Origin: Labrenzia sp. VG12
GTDB lineage: Bacteria > Pseudomonadota > Alphaproteobacteria > Rhizobiales > Stappiaceae
Direction of reading: 5' to 3'
Assembly: GCF_002237595.1 (NCBI RefSeq)
Contig: NZ_CP022529.1
Span: 4,866,001 to 4,930,000, forward strand
Length of the DNA stretch: 64,000 bases
The position numbers were made by a program, and so were the translations under genes. Under the pieces are notes generated by a model. The model ran no database searches and had not been told where the DNA came from. It saw only the letters and a program-made list of their open reading frames with translations. This document shows positions 25,091 through 34,543 of this stretch, in pieces; the first letter of the stretch is position 1; every line of letters begins with the position of its first letter.

Positions 25091-28000
25091 ATGCCTACGA
25101 CACCACAGCCAAGTGACGAATGGTGGATCAACGATCAGACGCCGGACAATCCTTTCGGCAAGAGCGAGGACTATGAAGCCTATCTGGATTATCTCGGCGC
25201 CCTGCCGCGCAGTCTGACACCTGAAATGGCGGCGCAGCCGCTGGTGATCAATGTCACCGAACTCAACGATCACCCCGAGTACAAGGAAGCGGTGATCGGC
25301 GCGCTGCAAATGTGGTCGGCAACGACGCCGCTCCAGTTCGAAGTCGTCGACGATGCCCCCTATGATCCGGACGCTCACTGGATGCAGATCGCCAGCCCCG
25401 AGATCGGCGAGCAGAACGACGGCAGTGCCTTCTCCAGCAACCGCTTCATCAGCGTTGGCCAGCGCTTCCATGACACAGAACCCAACAAGACCGATGTCGG
25501 CGGCTACGTTTTCAGCACCTTCATCCATGAGCTTGGTCATGAATTCGGCCTGAACCATCCCGGGCTCTACAACTATTCCGGCCCCGGCGGCGTCCAGATC
25601 AACTATCTCAACAACGCGACCTGGACCTATGATCGCCAGCAATACAGCATGATGTCCTATTTCGACGGCATCGATGTCGGCGAGACAACGCGCTGGTCGT
25701 CGGTCACTCCGATGATGGCTGATGTCGAGGCGACCATCCGCAGGTTTTTCTCAACCGTCGATGAAGAGACCGGCGAGCGCACCTACCAGACGATTGATCT
25801 GAACACCGGCGACAATGTCTACGGTTTCAACAGCACCGAATACGGCTATGAACTGACGTCGGAGGGCATGCAGCACGACATCGGCTTCGTGATCCACGAC
25901 ACTGGCGGCGAGGACACGATCGACTTTTCCGGGTCCACCGCCGGCACCATCCTGGATCTGCGCGCCGGTCAGTTTTCCAGCGTCAACGGTCATTCCAACA
26001 ATGTCTCGATCTTTGCCGGTCACAACGAAGACCAGTCCGAGTACTACATCGAGAACGGCATCGGCAGCGCCCATGACGATGTTCTGATCGGCAATGACGG
26101 CAACAACATCCTCGACGGTCGCGGCGGTGCCGACCGCATGGCCGGCAATGGCGGTGATGATATCTATTTCGTCGATTCCGCCGATGACATCGTCCGCGAG
26201 GAAGAAGACGGCGGCAACGACACGATCTACGTGATCGGCAGCGGTATCGATCTCGGCGACGTCGCCCATGTCGAAAACATCATTTATGTCGGCGGCACAG
26301 CCGAACCGCCGGCGGATGACAGCAACGACGACGACGCGGGAAATGCGGCCGGATCGCTGACCAACATCATCGTCGGCGACGAGGGGGACAACGAGCTGAT
26401 CGGTGGTGCCGGCGGCGATACGATCTTCGGCCTCGACGGCGACGATTACATTGTCGGCGGCCGGGACACGCTTGCCAGCCGCGACATCAACAACACGATC
26501 CCCATCGCAGACCTGGACGATCAGACCGAGACCGACGATGGCGCTGACGCGCTTTATGGCGGCGCCGGCAACGACACCATTCTGGGCGGCGCGGGCGACG
26601 ACATTCTCGATGGTGGCGACGGCGACGATGTGCTGATGGGTCAGGCCGGGGCCGACACGTTCCGCGGTGGCGCGGGTGTCGATACGGTTGATTACTCCAA
26701 CGAAAGCCCATTCCAGCTGCTGGTCAATCTTGAGACCAACATCGCCAGCGGCGGCACGGCTTCCGGCGACACGTTCGACAGTATCGAGAACCTGATCGGA
26801 TCGGATGACCGCATCGATCGTTTCATCGGCACCGATGATGACAATCATTTCTGGGGCCGCGGCGGCGGCGACGTCTTCAATGGCGGCGGCGGCAACGACA
26901 TTCTCGATGGCGGCCGGGACGGCGACATCCTTTATGGTGACGAAGGCGATGACACGCTGATCGGCGGCGCCGGCCAGGATTATCTCGATGGGGGCGAGGG
27001 CATCGACACGGTGGTCTATTCCGGCAGCGACGCCGGTGTCACCGTCGATCTTGGCAATGGCACGGCCAGCGGCGGCGATGCCACCGGTCCGGTACAGATT
27101 GTCGGTCGCGGGACGGCGATCCGCCACGACATCATCGTCGACGTCGAAAACGCTGTCGGCTCCTATCATGACGACCACCTGATTGGCACGGATGGCCGGA
27201 ACGAACTGTCCGGTGGTGCCGGCAACGACATCCTGACCGGCGGATTGGGCCGCGATGTCCTGAACGGCGGCTCCGGATCGGACACGGCGGACTATTCAAC
27301 CTCAGAAAATGGCGTCAATCTCAACCTGGCGCGCGGCAAGTCCGAAGGCGACAGATACATCTCCATCGAGAACCTGTCCGGGTCCGGTTTCAACGACCGT
27401 ATCAAGGGGGACCGCAAGGACAACGTGTTGACCGGTCAGGGCGGCAATGACGTCCTGAAGGGCGGGCGCGGCGATGATGTCCTGTTCGGCGACTTCGGAG
27501 ACCAAGCCGATGCCATTCCGCGGCCCGGCATGGGCACGGGCTACGCCACGCTCGGCCCGGACGCGACCAACAACTCGATCGCGACCGCCTTCGACATCTC
27601 CAACAACTTCTCGCTGACGGAAGATCCGAACATCTTCGACAGCACCACGGTGCTGCACACGACGGTCAACGCCACCGGCAATGGCCTTGGCGGCTATTAC
27701 AGCATCACCCTGGCAGCAGGCACGATCCTGACCATCGACATAGACGGCATTGCCGATCCGAATGTCCATGACAGCTGGGTGCGCCTGCTTGACGGCAATG
27801 GCAATGTGGTCACCGAAAACGATGATGGCGGTGGCGACCCGGGTTCCACGTCGAACCGGGACTCCAGCACGGTCTTTGTCGTCCAGGAAACCGGTACCTA
27901 CTACATTCTGGAAGGCAGCTGGACACCCGACGCTCCAGGTGGCTGGACCGAAGCCGTGCCGGAAGGGTCGACCTACACACTCAATGTCTCGGTGGAATTC

Positions 28001-28429
28001 CCGCCGGAGCCGGTTCAGCCGGGCGAAGCAGGCAATGACAAGCTCTATGGTGGCAAGGGCAATGATCTGCTCGACGGCGGACTTGGGGCAGACATCCTGT
28101 CCGGTGGCCAGGGCGAGGATTCCTTCCGCTTCACCACGGAGCTCGGCAATGGCAATGTCGACAGGATCAAGGACTTCAATGTCCAGGACGATACGATCCT
28201 GCTCGACAGTGCGATCTTCACCGAGCTGGACGAGGGGCTGCTGGACTTTACCGCGTTCCACAAAAGCGCCTCGGGCACGGCACAGGATGCATTCGACCGG
28301 ATCATCTACGACAGCAATGACGGCACGCTGTCCTATGATGCCGACGGATCCGGAGACATCGCCGCCATTCAGTTCGCGCAGCTGTCGTCGAACCTGAACC
28401 TGTCAGCAGATGATTTCTTCATCATCTGA
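25091..28429 (+). CDS. Serralysin-type RTX metalloprotease with PPC-like domain
   Basis: 1112 residues. The zinc site HELGHEFGLNH (His146, Glu147, His150, His156) and the Met-turn YSMMSYF define a M10B metalloprotease. From about residue 330 there are calcium-binding RTX nonapeptides (GGAGNDTILGGAGDDILDGG and others) in several blocks. Residues about 817-965 resemble a bacterial pre-peptidase C-terminal beta domain, then a last RTX block and an acidic, FII-ended tail typical of type I secretion signals. There is no N-terminal signal peptide. AAGGGAGA sits 7 bases before ATG 25091. No exporter genes are adjacent, so secretion must use a distant type I system. Confidence 0.9.
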   Translation: MPTTPQPSDEWWINDQTPDNPFGKSEDYEAYLDYLGALPRSLTPEMAAQPLVINVTELNDHPEYKEAVIGALQMWSATTPLQFEVVDDAPYDPDAHWMQIASPEIGEQNDGSAFSSNRFISVGQRFHDTEPNKTDVGGYVFSTFIHELGHEFGLNHPGLYNYSGPGGVQINYLNNATWTYDRQQYSMMSYFDGIDVGETTRWSSVTPMMADVEATIRRFFSTVDEETGERTYQTIDLNTGDNVYGFNSTEYGYELTSEGMQHDIGFVIHDTGGEDTIDFSGSTAGTILDLRAGQFSSVNGHSNNVSIFAGHNEDQSEYYIENGIGSAHDDVLIGNDGNNILDGRGGADRMAGNGGDDIYFVDSADDIVREEEDGGNDTIYVIGSGIDLGDVAHVENIIYVGGTAEPPADDSNDDDAGNAAGSLTNIIVGDEGDNELIGGAGGDTIFGLDGDDYIVGGRDTLASRDINNTIPIADLDDQTETDDGADALYGGAGNDTILGGAGDDILDGGDGDDVLMGQAGADTFRGGAGVDTVDYSNESPFQLLVNLETNIASGGTASGDTFDSIENLIGSDDRIDRFIGTDDDNHFWGRGGGDVFNGGGGNDILDGGRDGDILYGDEGDDTLIGGAGQDYLDGGEGIDTVVYSGSDAGVTVDLGNGTASGGDATGPVQIVGRGTAIRHDIIVDVENAVGSYHDDHLIGTDGRNELSGGAGNDILTGGLGRDVLNGGSGSDTADYSTSENGVNLNLARGKSEGDRYISIENLSGSGFNDRIKGDRKDNVLTGQGGNDVLKGGRGDDVLFGDFGDQADAIPRPGMGTGYATLGPDATNNSIATAFDISNNFSLTEDPNIFDSTTVLHTTVNATGNGLGGYYSITLAAGTILTIDIDGIADPNVHDSWVRLLDGNGNVVTENDDGGGDPGSTSNRDSSTVFVVQETGTYYILEGSWTPDAPGGWTEAVPEGSTYTLNVSVEFPPEPVQPGEAGNDKLYGGKGNDLLDGGLGADILSGGQGEDSFRFTTELGNGNVDRIKDFNVQDDTILLDSAIFTELDEGLLDFTAFHKSASGTAQDAFDRIIYDSNDGTLSYDADGSGDIAAIQFAQLSSNLNLSADDFFII

Positions 28430-28468
28430 TGAGATCGGTCAGGGCGCTCAGGTGCCCGGCCAGTTTCC

Positions 28469-28518
28469 TCCGGCCACGCCCGCCCCCTCGGCGTGGACCG
28501 GAGGGCTTTCGATTTTTT
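28469..28518 (+). terminator. Terminator of the RTX protease
   Basis: TCCGGCCACGCC pairs with GGCGTGGACCGGA (one bulge) around a 9-base loop. A T-rich tract (TTTCGATTTTTT) follows directly. It ends 10 bases before the next gene's ATG. Confidence 0.7.
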
Positions 28519-28527
28519 GGGACTGAC

Positions 28528-28941
28528 ATGAAACACATGACCTCGCGCCGTAGCCTGCTGATCGCCAGCCTTGTTGCTGCGGGTGCGGCTTCAGGCGTCG
28601 CAACAATAGGAAAAGCGATGGCAGACGACCAGCTGCTCCGCGGCACCGTGCGCTTCGCAAAAGGCGCCGTTCTGCCGAAGGGAGACCTGCGTTTTCATTT
28701 TGAAGGCCTGTCCGGTCCGGAGGGTGCGAAACAGGTCCCGGCGGTCGCCATTGTCGAAAGTGACGGCAAAACCGACCGGCTCTCGTTTGCCCTGCCGCTG
28801 CCGGGGGCTGCTGAAACAGTCCCTGTCCTTCTACTGGTCGCCAGCCTGGAACGGTCCGATGGCTGGCTGCTGGCCCGTGGCACTGCCAAGGTCAGGCCGG
28901 GCGATCCGGCTGATATCACGTTGTACCCGGTCGTCTATTGA
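28528..28941 (+). CDS. Tat-exported small hypothetical protein
   Basis: 137 residues beginning MKHMTSRRSLLIASLVAAGA, a twin-arginine signal. The mature part is a beta-rich domain (LLRGTVRFAKGAVLPKGDLRF) resembling YbaY-like lipoproteins, but without a lipobox Cys. It ends DITLYPVVY. Function is unknown. The upstream ribosome site is weak, and the protease terminator precedes it, so it may have its own promoter inside the protease gene. Confidence 0.6.
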   Translation: MKHMTSRRSLLIASLVAAGAASGVATIGKAMADDQLLRGTVRFAKGAVLPKGDLRFHFEGLSGPEGAKQVPAVAIVESDGKTDRLSFALPLPGAAETVPVLLLVASLERSDGWLLARGTAKVRPGDPADITLYPVVY

Positions 28942-29058
28942 CGGCCTTCCAAGGGGCTTGGTCGTAGGTACCAGTCAAAGACATTCTGTTGTCGGTCAAT
29001 CTGGTGGGCAAACCGGTTCGGGAGCAAGCGCACCGAGCTTGCTCCCGCGCTGCTTTGA

Positions 29059-29772
29059 TCAAGCGCCAAAGGCACCGTCGATGGTGTGCATGGCCCCGGT
29101 GACAAAACCGGCCTCGGGACCGGAGAGCCAGGCGACCATTCCGGCGACTTCCTCAGGGCGTCCGTGACGTTTGATGGCCAGGAAGCTGTGCATCATCTCC
29201 TTCATCGGGCCGTCTTCCGGGTTGAGGTCGGTGTTGATCGGTCCCGGCTGAACGATGTTGACGGTAATGCCACGCGGGCCGAGATCCCGGGCAAGGCCGC
29301 GCGCAAGACCCTGCAGCGCGGACTTGCTCAAGGCATAAGACGCCAGACCGGCGATGGGCATCCGGTCGCCATTCACAGATCCGATCACGATGATCCGGCC
29401 GCCCTCGGGCATCTGGCGCGCCGCCTCGACCGCGGCATGGTAGGGTGCATGCATGTTGACCCGGAACAACCGGTCGATCTCGTCGGGATCCTGTTCCAGC
29501 GGGTCTCCGACCACGGCAATCCCGGCATTGACCACCAAAACGTCCAGAGGTCCCTGGTTCCGGACTGTGGCGATAAGTGCATCGCGGTCACCACTGTCGG
29601 TGAAGACAGCCGTGCTGCCTGTTTCGGTGGCCAGCTCTTCGGCGGCTTCAGGAGATCCGGCAAAAGTGAAGGTGACGTTAGCGCCTTCGTTCTTGAAGCG
29701 CCGCACGATCGCCGCGCCGATCCCCCGGCTGCCACCGAGCACCAGAACGGATTTATCTTTGAAGTCAGACAT
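29059..29772 (-). CDS. SDR family oxidoreductase
   Basis: 237 residues. The Rossmann motif is LGGSRGIGAA (residues 11-20), with NAG in VVNAGIAV and the catalytic Ser-Tyr-Lys in IGSVNG and SYALSK. The C-terminus has the usual TGAMHTIDGAFGA. It is an NAD(P)-dependent reductase with unknown substrate. AAGGAG lies before ATG 29772. It is divergent from a TetR regulator with a palindrome between them, so it is probably repressed by that protein. Confidence 0.9.
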   Translation of the reverse strand: MSDFKDKSVLVLGGSRGIGAAIVRRFKNEGANVTFTFAGSPEAAEELATETGSTAVFTDSGDRDALIATVRNQGPLDVLVVNAGIAVVGDPLEQDPDEIDRLFRVNMHAPYHAAVEAARQMPEGGRIIVIGSVNGDRMPIAGLASYALSKSALQGLARGLARDLGPRGITVNIVQPGPINTDLNPEDGPMKEMMHSFLAIKRHGRPEEVAGMVAWLSGPEAGFVTGAMHTIDGAFGA

Positions 29773-29792
29773 CAGGCTCTCCTTGCTGAATA

Positions 29793-29810
29793 ATGTAATA
29801 AGCGCTACAT
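29793..29810. promoter_or_regulatory. TetR-type operator between SDR and TetR genes
   Basis: ATGTA-ataagcgc-TACAT, an inverted repeat with an AGCGCT core, in the 72-base space between two divergent starts. The size and position fit a TetR dimer site. Confidence 0.5.
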
Positions 29811-29844
29811 AATAGCAGTGAGGCGACATTCAAGGATTTTTGTA

Positions 29845-30438
29845 GTGACTGATATAAATAAATTGCGTCCGCGCGGACGGCCACGCAGCTTCGATCCCGA
29901 TCGGGCGATTGAAACCGCTCAGCAGCTCTTCCATGCACGCGGCTATGACGCGGTCAGCGTTTCCGATCTGACCGACGCGTTTGGCATCAAACCGCCGAGT
30001 TTTTATTCCGCCTTCGGCAGCAAGGCGGAGCTCTATATCCGTGTGCTGGAACGCTATGCGCAGACCGGTGCCATTCCGCTTGCAGATCTGCTGCGATCCG
30101 ACCGCCCACTCGCCGAGGCGCTGACGGCCGTGCTGGAAGACGGAGCCCGGCGCTTTGCGGCCGATCCCGAGAGGAGCGGATGTATGGTGCTGGAGGGACT
30201 TCACTGTCTCGACGCGGACGCACGGGACGCCGCTCGCGGGATGCAGGCCAGTGCGGACAGCTTGCTGAACAGCTATATCGCGGAGCGGCGCCCTGACGAA
30301 GCAAGGCACCTTGCAGATTTCGTCGGGACCACCCTGGCCGGTCTGTCGTCCATGGCGCGCAACGGCCATAGCCTCGAGCGCCTCCTCGCCACGGCGCGTC
30401 TTGCAGGAAACGCGATCGAGCAGGAACTGTCCGGCTAG
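29845..30438 (+). CDS. TetR/AcrR family transcriptional regulator
   Basis: 197 residues. After a basic N-terminus (RPRGRPRSFD) the TetR helix-turn-helix is VSVSDLTDAFGIKPPSFYSA, followed by a helical ligand domain (residues about 70-195). The GTG at 29845 follows AAGG at a good distance; a GTG at 29818 would add nine residues with no such support. It probably represses the divergent SDR gene and itself. Confidence 0.88.
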   Translation: MTDINKLRPRGRPRSFDPDRAIETAQQLFHARGYDAVSVSDLTDAFGIKPPSFYSAFGSKAELYIRVLERYAQTGAIPLADLLRSDRPLAEALTAVLEDGARRFAADPERSGCMVLEGLHCLDADARDAARGMQASADSLLNSYIAERRPDEARHLADFVGTTLAGLSSMARNGHSLERLLATARLAGNAIEQELSG

Positions 30439-30564
30439 GGACGCAAATTGCCCGTCACTGCGGAAGCCCTGGCAGGGCGCGGTGGACATCCTGATTTCAA
30501 AGCCAGAAGACGCTGGCCGGCAGGAGGCCGGCCAACTGGAACCGCGCGGCCAGATTCAGGCGCG

Positions 30565-31029
30565 TTATTCAACGGTGATGGTGATCACGTCGGAGGCCAT
30601 CTGTGGCCCGAAGGGCACGTGGTTCATGTCCCCGAAAACCATCTGCAGCGTATGAGTGCCGGCTGGCAGGTCAAGGCTGACTTCGGTCTGGCCGCCTCCG
30701 AAGTGTTTGTGACTTTCATCTGCCGGCAGGTTGTAGAGCCACTCGTCGGCGCCGTCCTCGCCCTCTCCGAGTGGGGCGCGATCGATCAGGACATGATGAT
30801 GGCCGGTGCCCTCTTTTTCAGTGCCGGCAGGTGCAACACCCATTCCGCTCACCCCCATCTGGACAAGAACAGGTGATTTGACCCTGGCCCCGTCCTCCAG
30901 GTTTATGAAATAGACATAGGCGCCTTCTGTCGCCGGCCAGGCGAGGTGATCGTCGGCGATGGCAGGTCCGGCGAGTGCCGCGATTGCAAGCGTTGCGGTG
31001 AGTGCGGTGGCAAGGGCGAGTTTCTTCAT
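30565..31029 (-). CDS. Exported DUF4399 protein
   Basis: 154 residues: signal peptide (LALATALTATLAIAALAGPA), then YVYFINLEDGARVKSPVLVQ, GTGHHHVLID and HTLQMVFGDMNHVPFGP, the DUF4399 pattern. The His clusters suggest metal binding in the periplasm, but no function is known. The ATG at 31029 has GGAGG about 8 bases upstream. It is divergent from the ECF sigma factor gene and may belong to its regulon (inference from position). Confidence 0.8.
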   Translation of the reverse strand: MKKLALATALTATLAIAALAGPAIADDHLAWPATEGAYVYFINLEDGARVKSPVLVQMGVSGMGVAPAGTEKEGTGHHHVLIDRAPLGEGEDGADEWLYNLPADESHKHFGGGQTEVSLDLPAGTHTLQMVFGDMNHVPFGPQMASDVITITVE

Positions 31030-31136
31030 GTTTGACTTCCTCCGATGTTCGTGCAGCCTGATGCCCACGGGGGAGAAACACGGGATCGGAGCAAATTATT
31101 CGAAAGTTTTTTGCCAGCTCGTCCGGAGAGGCGGAA

Positions 31137-31628
31137 GTGAGGGCCGGATTGCCGGAGCTCTACCCGAGACTTTGGCGTTTTGCCCTGTCCTTGACCGGCG
31201 AGCGCGCAGGCGCGGATGACCTTGCCCAGGCAACGGCTGCGCGGGCCCTTGAACAGGCTGCGAAATTTCAGGCCGGGACCTCCCTGTCTGCGTGGCTCTT
31301 CACCATGGCCCGGCGCATCTGGCTCAACGAAAAACGCGCCGAGCGCATTCGGGGGACCGGAACCCTGGTCCCCATCGAGCAGATTGACCTTCCGGCACAA
31401 AATCCGGACGCGGAAACGAATAGAATGGCGCGTGAAGTGTTGACCAGGGTAATGGCATTGCCGGAGGCCCAGCGAGCAACGGTGCTGCTGGTCTATGTGG
31501 AAGGTCACACTTACAAGGAAGCCGCGGCGATCCTGGAGATCCCGATCGGCACCGTGATGAGCCGCCTGGCCGCCGCGCGCCAGAAATTGCAGACTGCTCC
31601 TGACCAGCGAAAGGCCGGAACGAAATGA
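31137..31628 (+). CDS. ECF-type RNA polymerase sigma factor
   Basis: 163 residues. Region 2 is YPRLWRFALSLTGERAGADD-LAQAT with the -10 recognition helix, and region 4 is EAQRATVLLVYVEGHTYKEA followed by IPIGTVMSRLAAARQKL. It starts at a GTG with GGAGAGGCGGAA upstream. The stop overlaps the start of the anti-sigma gene (ATGA), so the two are translationally coupled. It probably directs transcription of an envelope stress regulon. Confidence 0.92.
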   Translation: MRAGLPELYPRLWRFALSLTGERAGADDLAQATAARALEQAAKFQAGTSLSAWLFTMARRIWLNEKRAERIRGTGTLVPIEQIDLPAQNPDAETNRMAREVLTRVMALPEAQRATVLLVYVEGHTYKEAAAILEIPIGTVMSRLAAARQKLQTAPDQRKAGTK

Positions 31629-32353
31629 GTTTTCGCGTCAGCGACGAGACCCTGACCGCCTATCTCGACGGCGAGCTTGCCGAGGACGAGCAGCGCCGGA
31701 TCGAGGCTGCGCTGGAGAGCGATCCTGCACTCGTCGAGCGGCTGGAAATGCTGTCCGTGCCTGTGGACGCCGTCAGGGAGGCTTTCGACACGCTGCTGGA
31801 TCAGGCACCGGCCTACGAGGCACCGAAGGATGAAAAGCGCATCTCGGGCTGGGCCCCGCGCACAGCCGCTGCCGGACTGGTTGCCGCCGGTCTCCTTCTT
31901 GGTGCTCTCTGGTCGCCGTGGCAGCGTCCCTTGCCCGACACCGACTGGAAAATGGCGGTGGCCAACTACCAGGTCCTTTACGTTCCGGCCACGCTGCCAG
32001 GCAAAACGCCTGAGCAGGAAAAGGCAGTTGAGCAGCTGACAGCCCTTTCGGCTGATCTGGGGCGCAATCTTTCGGCCGCAGCCAGCGTGGACGGATTGAA
32101 TTACCGCCGGGCCCAGATGCTGGGGCTGGATGGCAATCCTCTGGTTCAGATCGCCTATCTCTCCGGCGAAAACGATCCTGTTGCCATCTGCATCACCCGG
32201 GTCGACGCGTCGGCCTATGGTCCGAAGGCCGAAATGCTGGCCGGCCTTGCCTCCGCACACTGGATTGAGGACGGTTATGGGTTCCTGGTGATCGGCGGTG
32301 AGGATCTTGGCGCGGTCAAGGGAATTGCCGAACAGCTGCAGGGCCGGATCTGA
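31625..32353 (+). CDS. Anti-sigma factor, single-span membrane protein
   Basis: 242 residues. The N-terminus (DETLTAYLDGELAEDEQRRI) is the classical anti-sigma domain of the zinc-less type. A membrane helix (AAAGLVAAGLLLGALW) is at residues about 81-97, followed by a periplasmic sensor domain. It overlaps the sigma gene by four bases (ATGA). It would hold the ECF sigma factor at the membrane until a signal releases it. Confidence 0.88.
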   Translation: MSFRVSDETLTAYLDGELAEDEQRRIEAALESDPALVERLEMLSVPVDAVREAFDTLLDQAPAYEAPKDEKRISGWAPRTAAAGLVAAGLLLGALWSPWQRPLPDTDWKMAVANYQVLYVPATLPGKTPEQEKAVEQLTALSADLGRNLSAAASVDGLNYRRAQMLGLDGNPLVQIAYLSGENDPVAICITRVDASAYGPKAEMLAGLASAHWIEDGYGFLVIGGEDLGAVKGIAEQLQGRI

Positions 32354-32411
32354 CACGCAGATCGTCTCGCCAGACTTCAAACAGACTGTGCCAATCTAAC
32401 CGGGAAGTGCT

Positions 32412-34283
32412 CTAGCAAGGCAGCTCGGGCCGAAGCGTCGCAATGTCGGTTTCTGCCGGAAACCAGAACTGGCCATTGGTTTCCAGCAGCCTTTGCTGCA
32501 GGTCGGAGGCGGAAACAGGTTTGCCGAAATGGAACCCTTGCAGGAAGTCGCAGCCCATGCGGCCGGCGAAGAGTGCGTGTTGTTCCGTCTCCACCCCTTC
32601 GGCCACGATGCGCATGCCGAGGCTCTTGCCGATCCCGATAATGGAATGAACGAGAGCCCGTGACGTCTCGTCTTCCACGATTGGCTGAATGAACTGACGG
32701 TCGATCTTGAGGATGGTCGGGTTGATCTTCAAAAGGCCCTGGACAGACGCATGCCCGGTTCCGAAGTCGTCCAGGGCAATGGTGACCCCAAGCTCCTTCA
32801 GTTCGCCAAGGGTCCAGTGCACCACGTCGCCGATACGTTCCAGGTAGACCGATTCCAGGATCTCAATGGTCAGTCTTTCCGGGGCGATGCCCGAACGCTT
32901 GATGTCGTGAATAAGGGTCGGGTCCGCCAGGCGTCCGGCGGAAACGTTGATTGAAATCCGCGGAAGGTCAATGCCGGCCCTGTCGAACTCCGCCAGCGTT
33001 TCGGGAAGTGTGCTGAAGGTGATTTCGTCGATCCTCTTGAGGATCCCCATGCTCGCGGCCGTCTCCAGAAAAGCACCGGGCGGCAGCAATCCCAATTTCG
33101 GATGTGCCCACCGCACAAGAACCTCCGCACTGACGATCTTGCCGGTACTGGCGTCGATCAGCGGCTGAAAATACGGAACAAATTCACGCTTTTCGCAGGC
33201 GATCAGCAGGTCTGACACAAGCCGCTTTGTTGCAAGCGCATCGGCATGCATTTCTTCGGTGAAAAACGACCAGCGCCCCCGGCCGTTCGTCTTGGCGTGG
33301 TAAAGCGCCATGTCTGCATCGGTCACCACCTGTTCCGGAATGTCCATGCTGGCCGTTGCAATGGCAACGCCAACACTTGCGCTGCAGAAGGTGGACTTGC
33401 CCTCAAAGGCAAAAGGGGCATGCATCTCCTGCACGATCGCGTCCGCAAGGCTGCTGATGTCCAGCGCACTGTTTCCCAGCGGCCTCAGAATGACAAATTC
33501 GTCACCGCCGATACGCGCAATCAGATCCGTCTCGCTGGTCAGGCGGCGCAGCATCTTTGCAACGGACAGCAGCAACCGGTCACCGGCATCATGTCCCAAT
33601 GTGTCATTGACCGACTTGAAGCGGTCGAGATCGACATAAAAAACCGCGAATTCCGTCCCGCCGTTCTGAAGCTTCTGGATCCAGGATTTCAGCTCGACTT
33701 CAAAATGCCTGCGATTGGACAGGCCGGTCAGCGGGTCTTCCTTGGACTCCTTCGCGACCGTCCTGGCCATCTCGAAAAGCCGGGTGTTCTCCTTTTCGAG
33801 GCGCTCGATTTTTTCCGCGTAATCAGCCAGCAGCTCCTGATTGGAAATTGTTGTGGCAAGCGTCGAATGCACGACCGGATTGTGCGGGGTCTCGTCCAGC
33901 TCAATCAACGAACAGAGCCACCACCGGTCACCCATTGAGGGGTCCGACAAGGGCGTCCAGCTCATCTTCTGCCAGTATTCCTCACCCGACTTCCTGTTGG
34001 TGCGGACCTTTACCGAGAAGTGCTCCCAGTTCATCAGCTTTTCGATGATGAGCAGGTGGTCGCCCTGCGCCATGCTGGTACCGATCAGGATGGTGCCGCG
34101 CTGACCCAAGATATCTCTGTTGTCATACCCGGTTATCCGGGTGAAGGCCTTGTTGCACCACTGCAGTTCCATGATTGCGCCGTCTTCGTCACTTGCGAGC
34201 GCAAGAGCCAGGCCTTCGGAGCTTTTGTCGCTGATCTGGTCGATAATCTGCGGCGGAATCATGTAAAGGTCTCTCGTCGTCAC
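32412..34283 (-). CDS. PAS-GGDEF-EAL cyclic-di-GMP protein
   Basis: 623 residues with a PAS-like sensor (residues about 15-130, WCNKAFTRITGYDNRDILGQ), a short coiled linker, a GGDEF domain (intact RIGGDEFVIL, so likely an active diguanylate cyclase) and an EAL domain. The EAL signature is EVL (SAEVLVRW); the catalytic Glu, ISINVSAGRL, DDFGTGHASV, ILKIDRQFI and VAEGVET are all present, so phosphodiesterase activity remains plausible. It has no membrane segments. It stands alone. Confidence 0.92.
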   Translation of the reverse strand: MTTRDLYMIPPQIIDQISDKSSEGLALALASDEDGAIMELQWCNKAFTRITGYDNRDILGQRGTILIGTSMAQGDHLLIIEKLMNWEHFSVKVRTNRKSGEEYWQKMSWTPLSDPSMGDRWWLCSLIELDETPHNPVVHSTLATTISNQELLADYAEKIERLEKENTRLFEMARTVAKESKEDPLTGLSNRRHFEVELKSWIQKLQNGGTEFAVFYVDLDRFKSVNDTLGHDAGDRLLLSVAKMLRRLTSETDLIARIGGDEFVILRPLGNSALDISSLADAIVQEMHAPFAFEGKSTFCSASVGVAIATASMDIPEQVVTDADMALYHAKTNGRGRWSFFTEEMHADALATKRLVSDLLIACEKREFVPYFQPLIDASTGKIVSAEVLVRWAHPKLGLLPPGAFLETAASMGILKRIDEITFSTLPETLAEFDRAGIDLPRISINVSAGRLADPTLIHDIKRSGIAPERLTIEILESVYLERIGDVVHWTLGELKELGVTIALDDFGTGHASVQGLLKINPTILKIDRQFIQPIVEDETSRALVHSIIGIGKSLGMRIVAEGVETEQHALFAGRMGCDFLQGFHFGKPVSASDLQQRLLETNGQFWFPAETDIATLRPELPC

Positions 34284-34543
34284 GCGCCCAGTGGAGCGTC
34301 AAGACCTTAGCCTATCGCCAAAATTGTTGCGCAACCAACAGGTTGATGGCAGGTAAGTCGTAAATAGTCCTCCATTATTGGCAAATTGCAAGTTTTAGGT
34401 GCGGGAAACGTTCGTAAAACTGGCGTGCATGTTGCAAAAATCTTCCGGAAACCTGTTCGTTTTGCTCATGCCGGAAGGTGACTGCATGAATCCTCCCGGC
34501 GTTGAAGATTTTTCCGCCCGGCGGCGAGGCGGTTTTTGTCCTT

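Noticed and set aside
25751..27178. 475-codon minus-strand frame antisense to the RTX protease
   Set aside because: Val/Ala/Asp-rich sequence is the complement of RTX codons; the plus-strand gene has domains and a ribosome site.
26560..27480. DNA-level tandem repeat in the RTX gene
   Set aside because: The periodicity comes from RTX nonapeptides in the protein and is not a separate DNA repeat.
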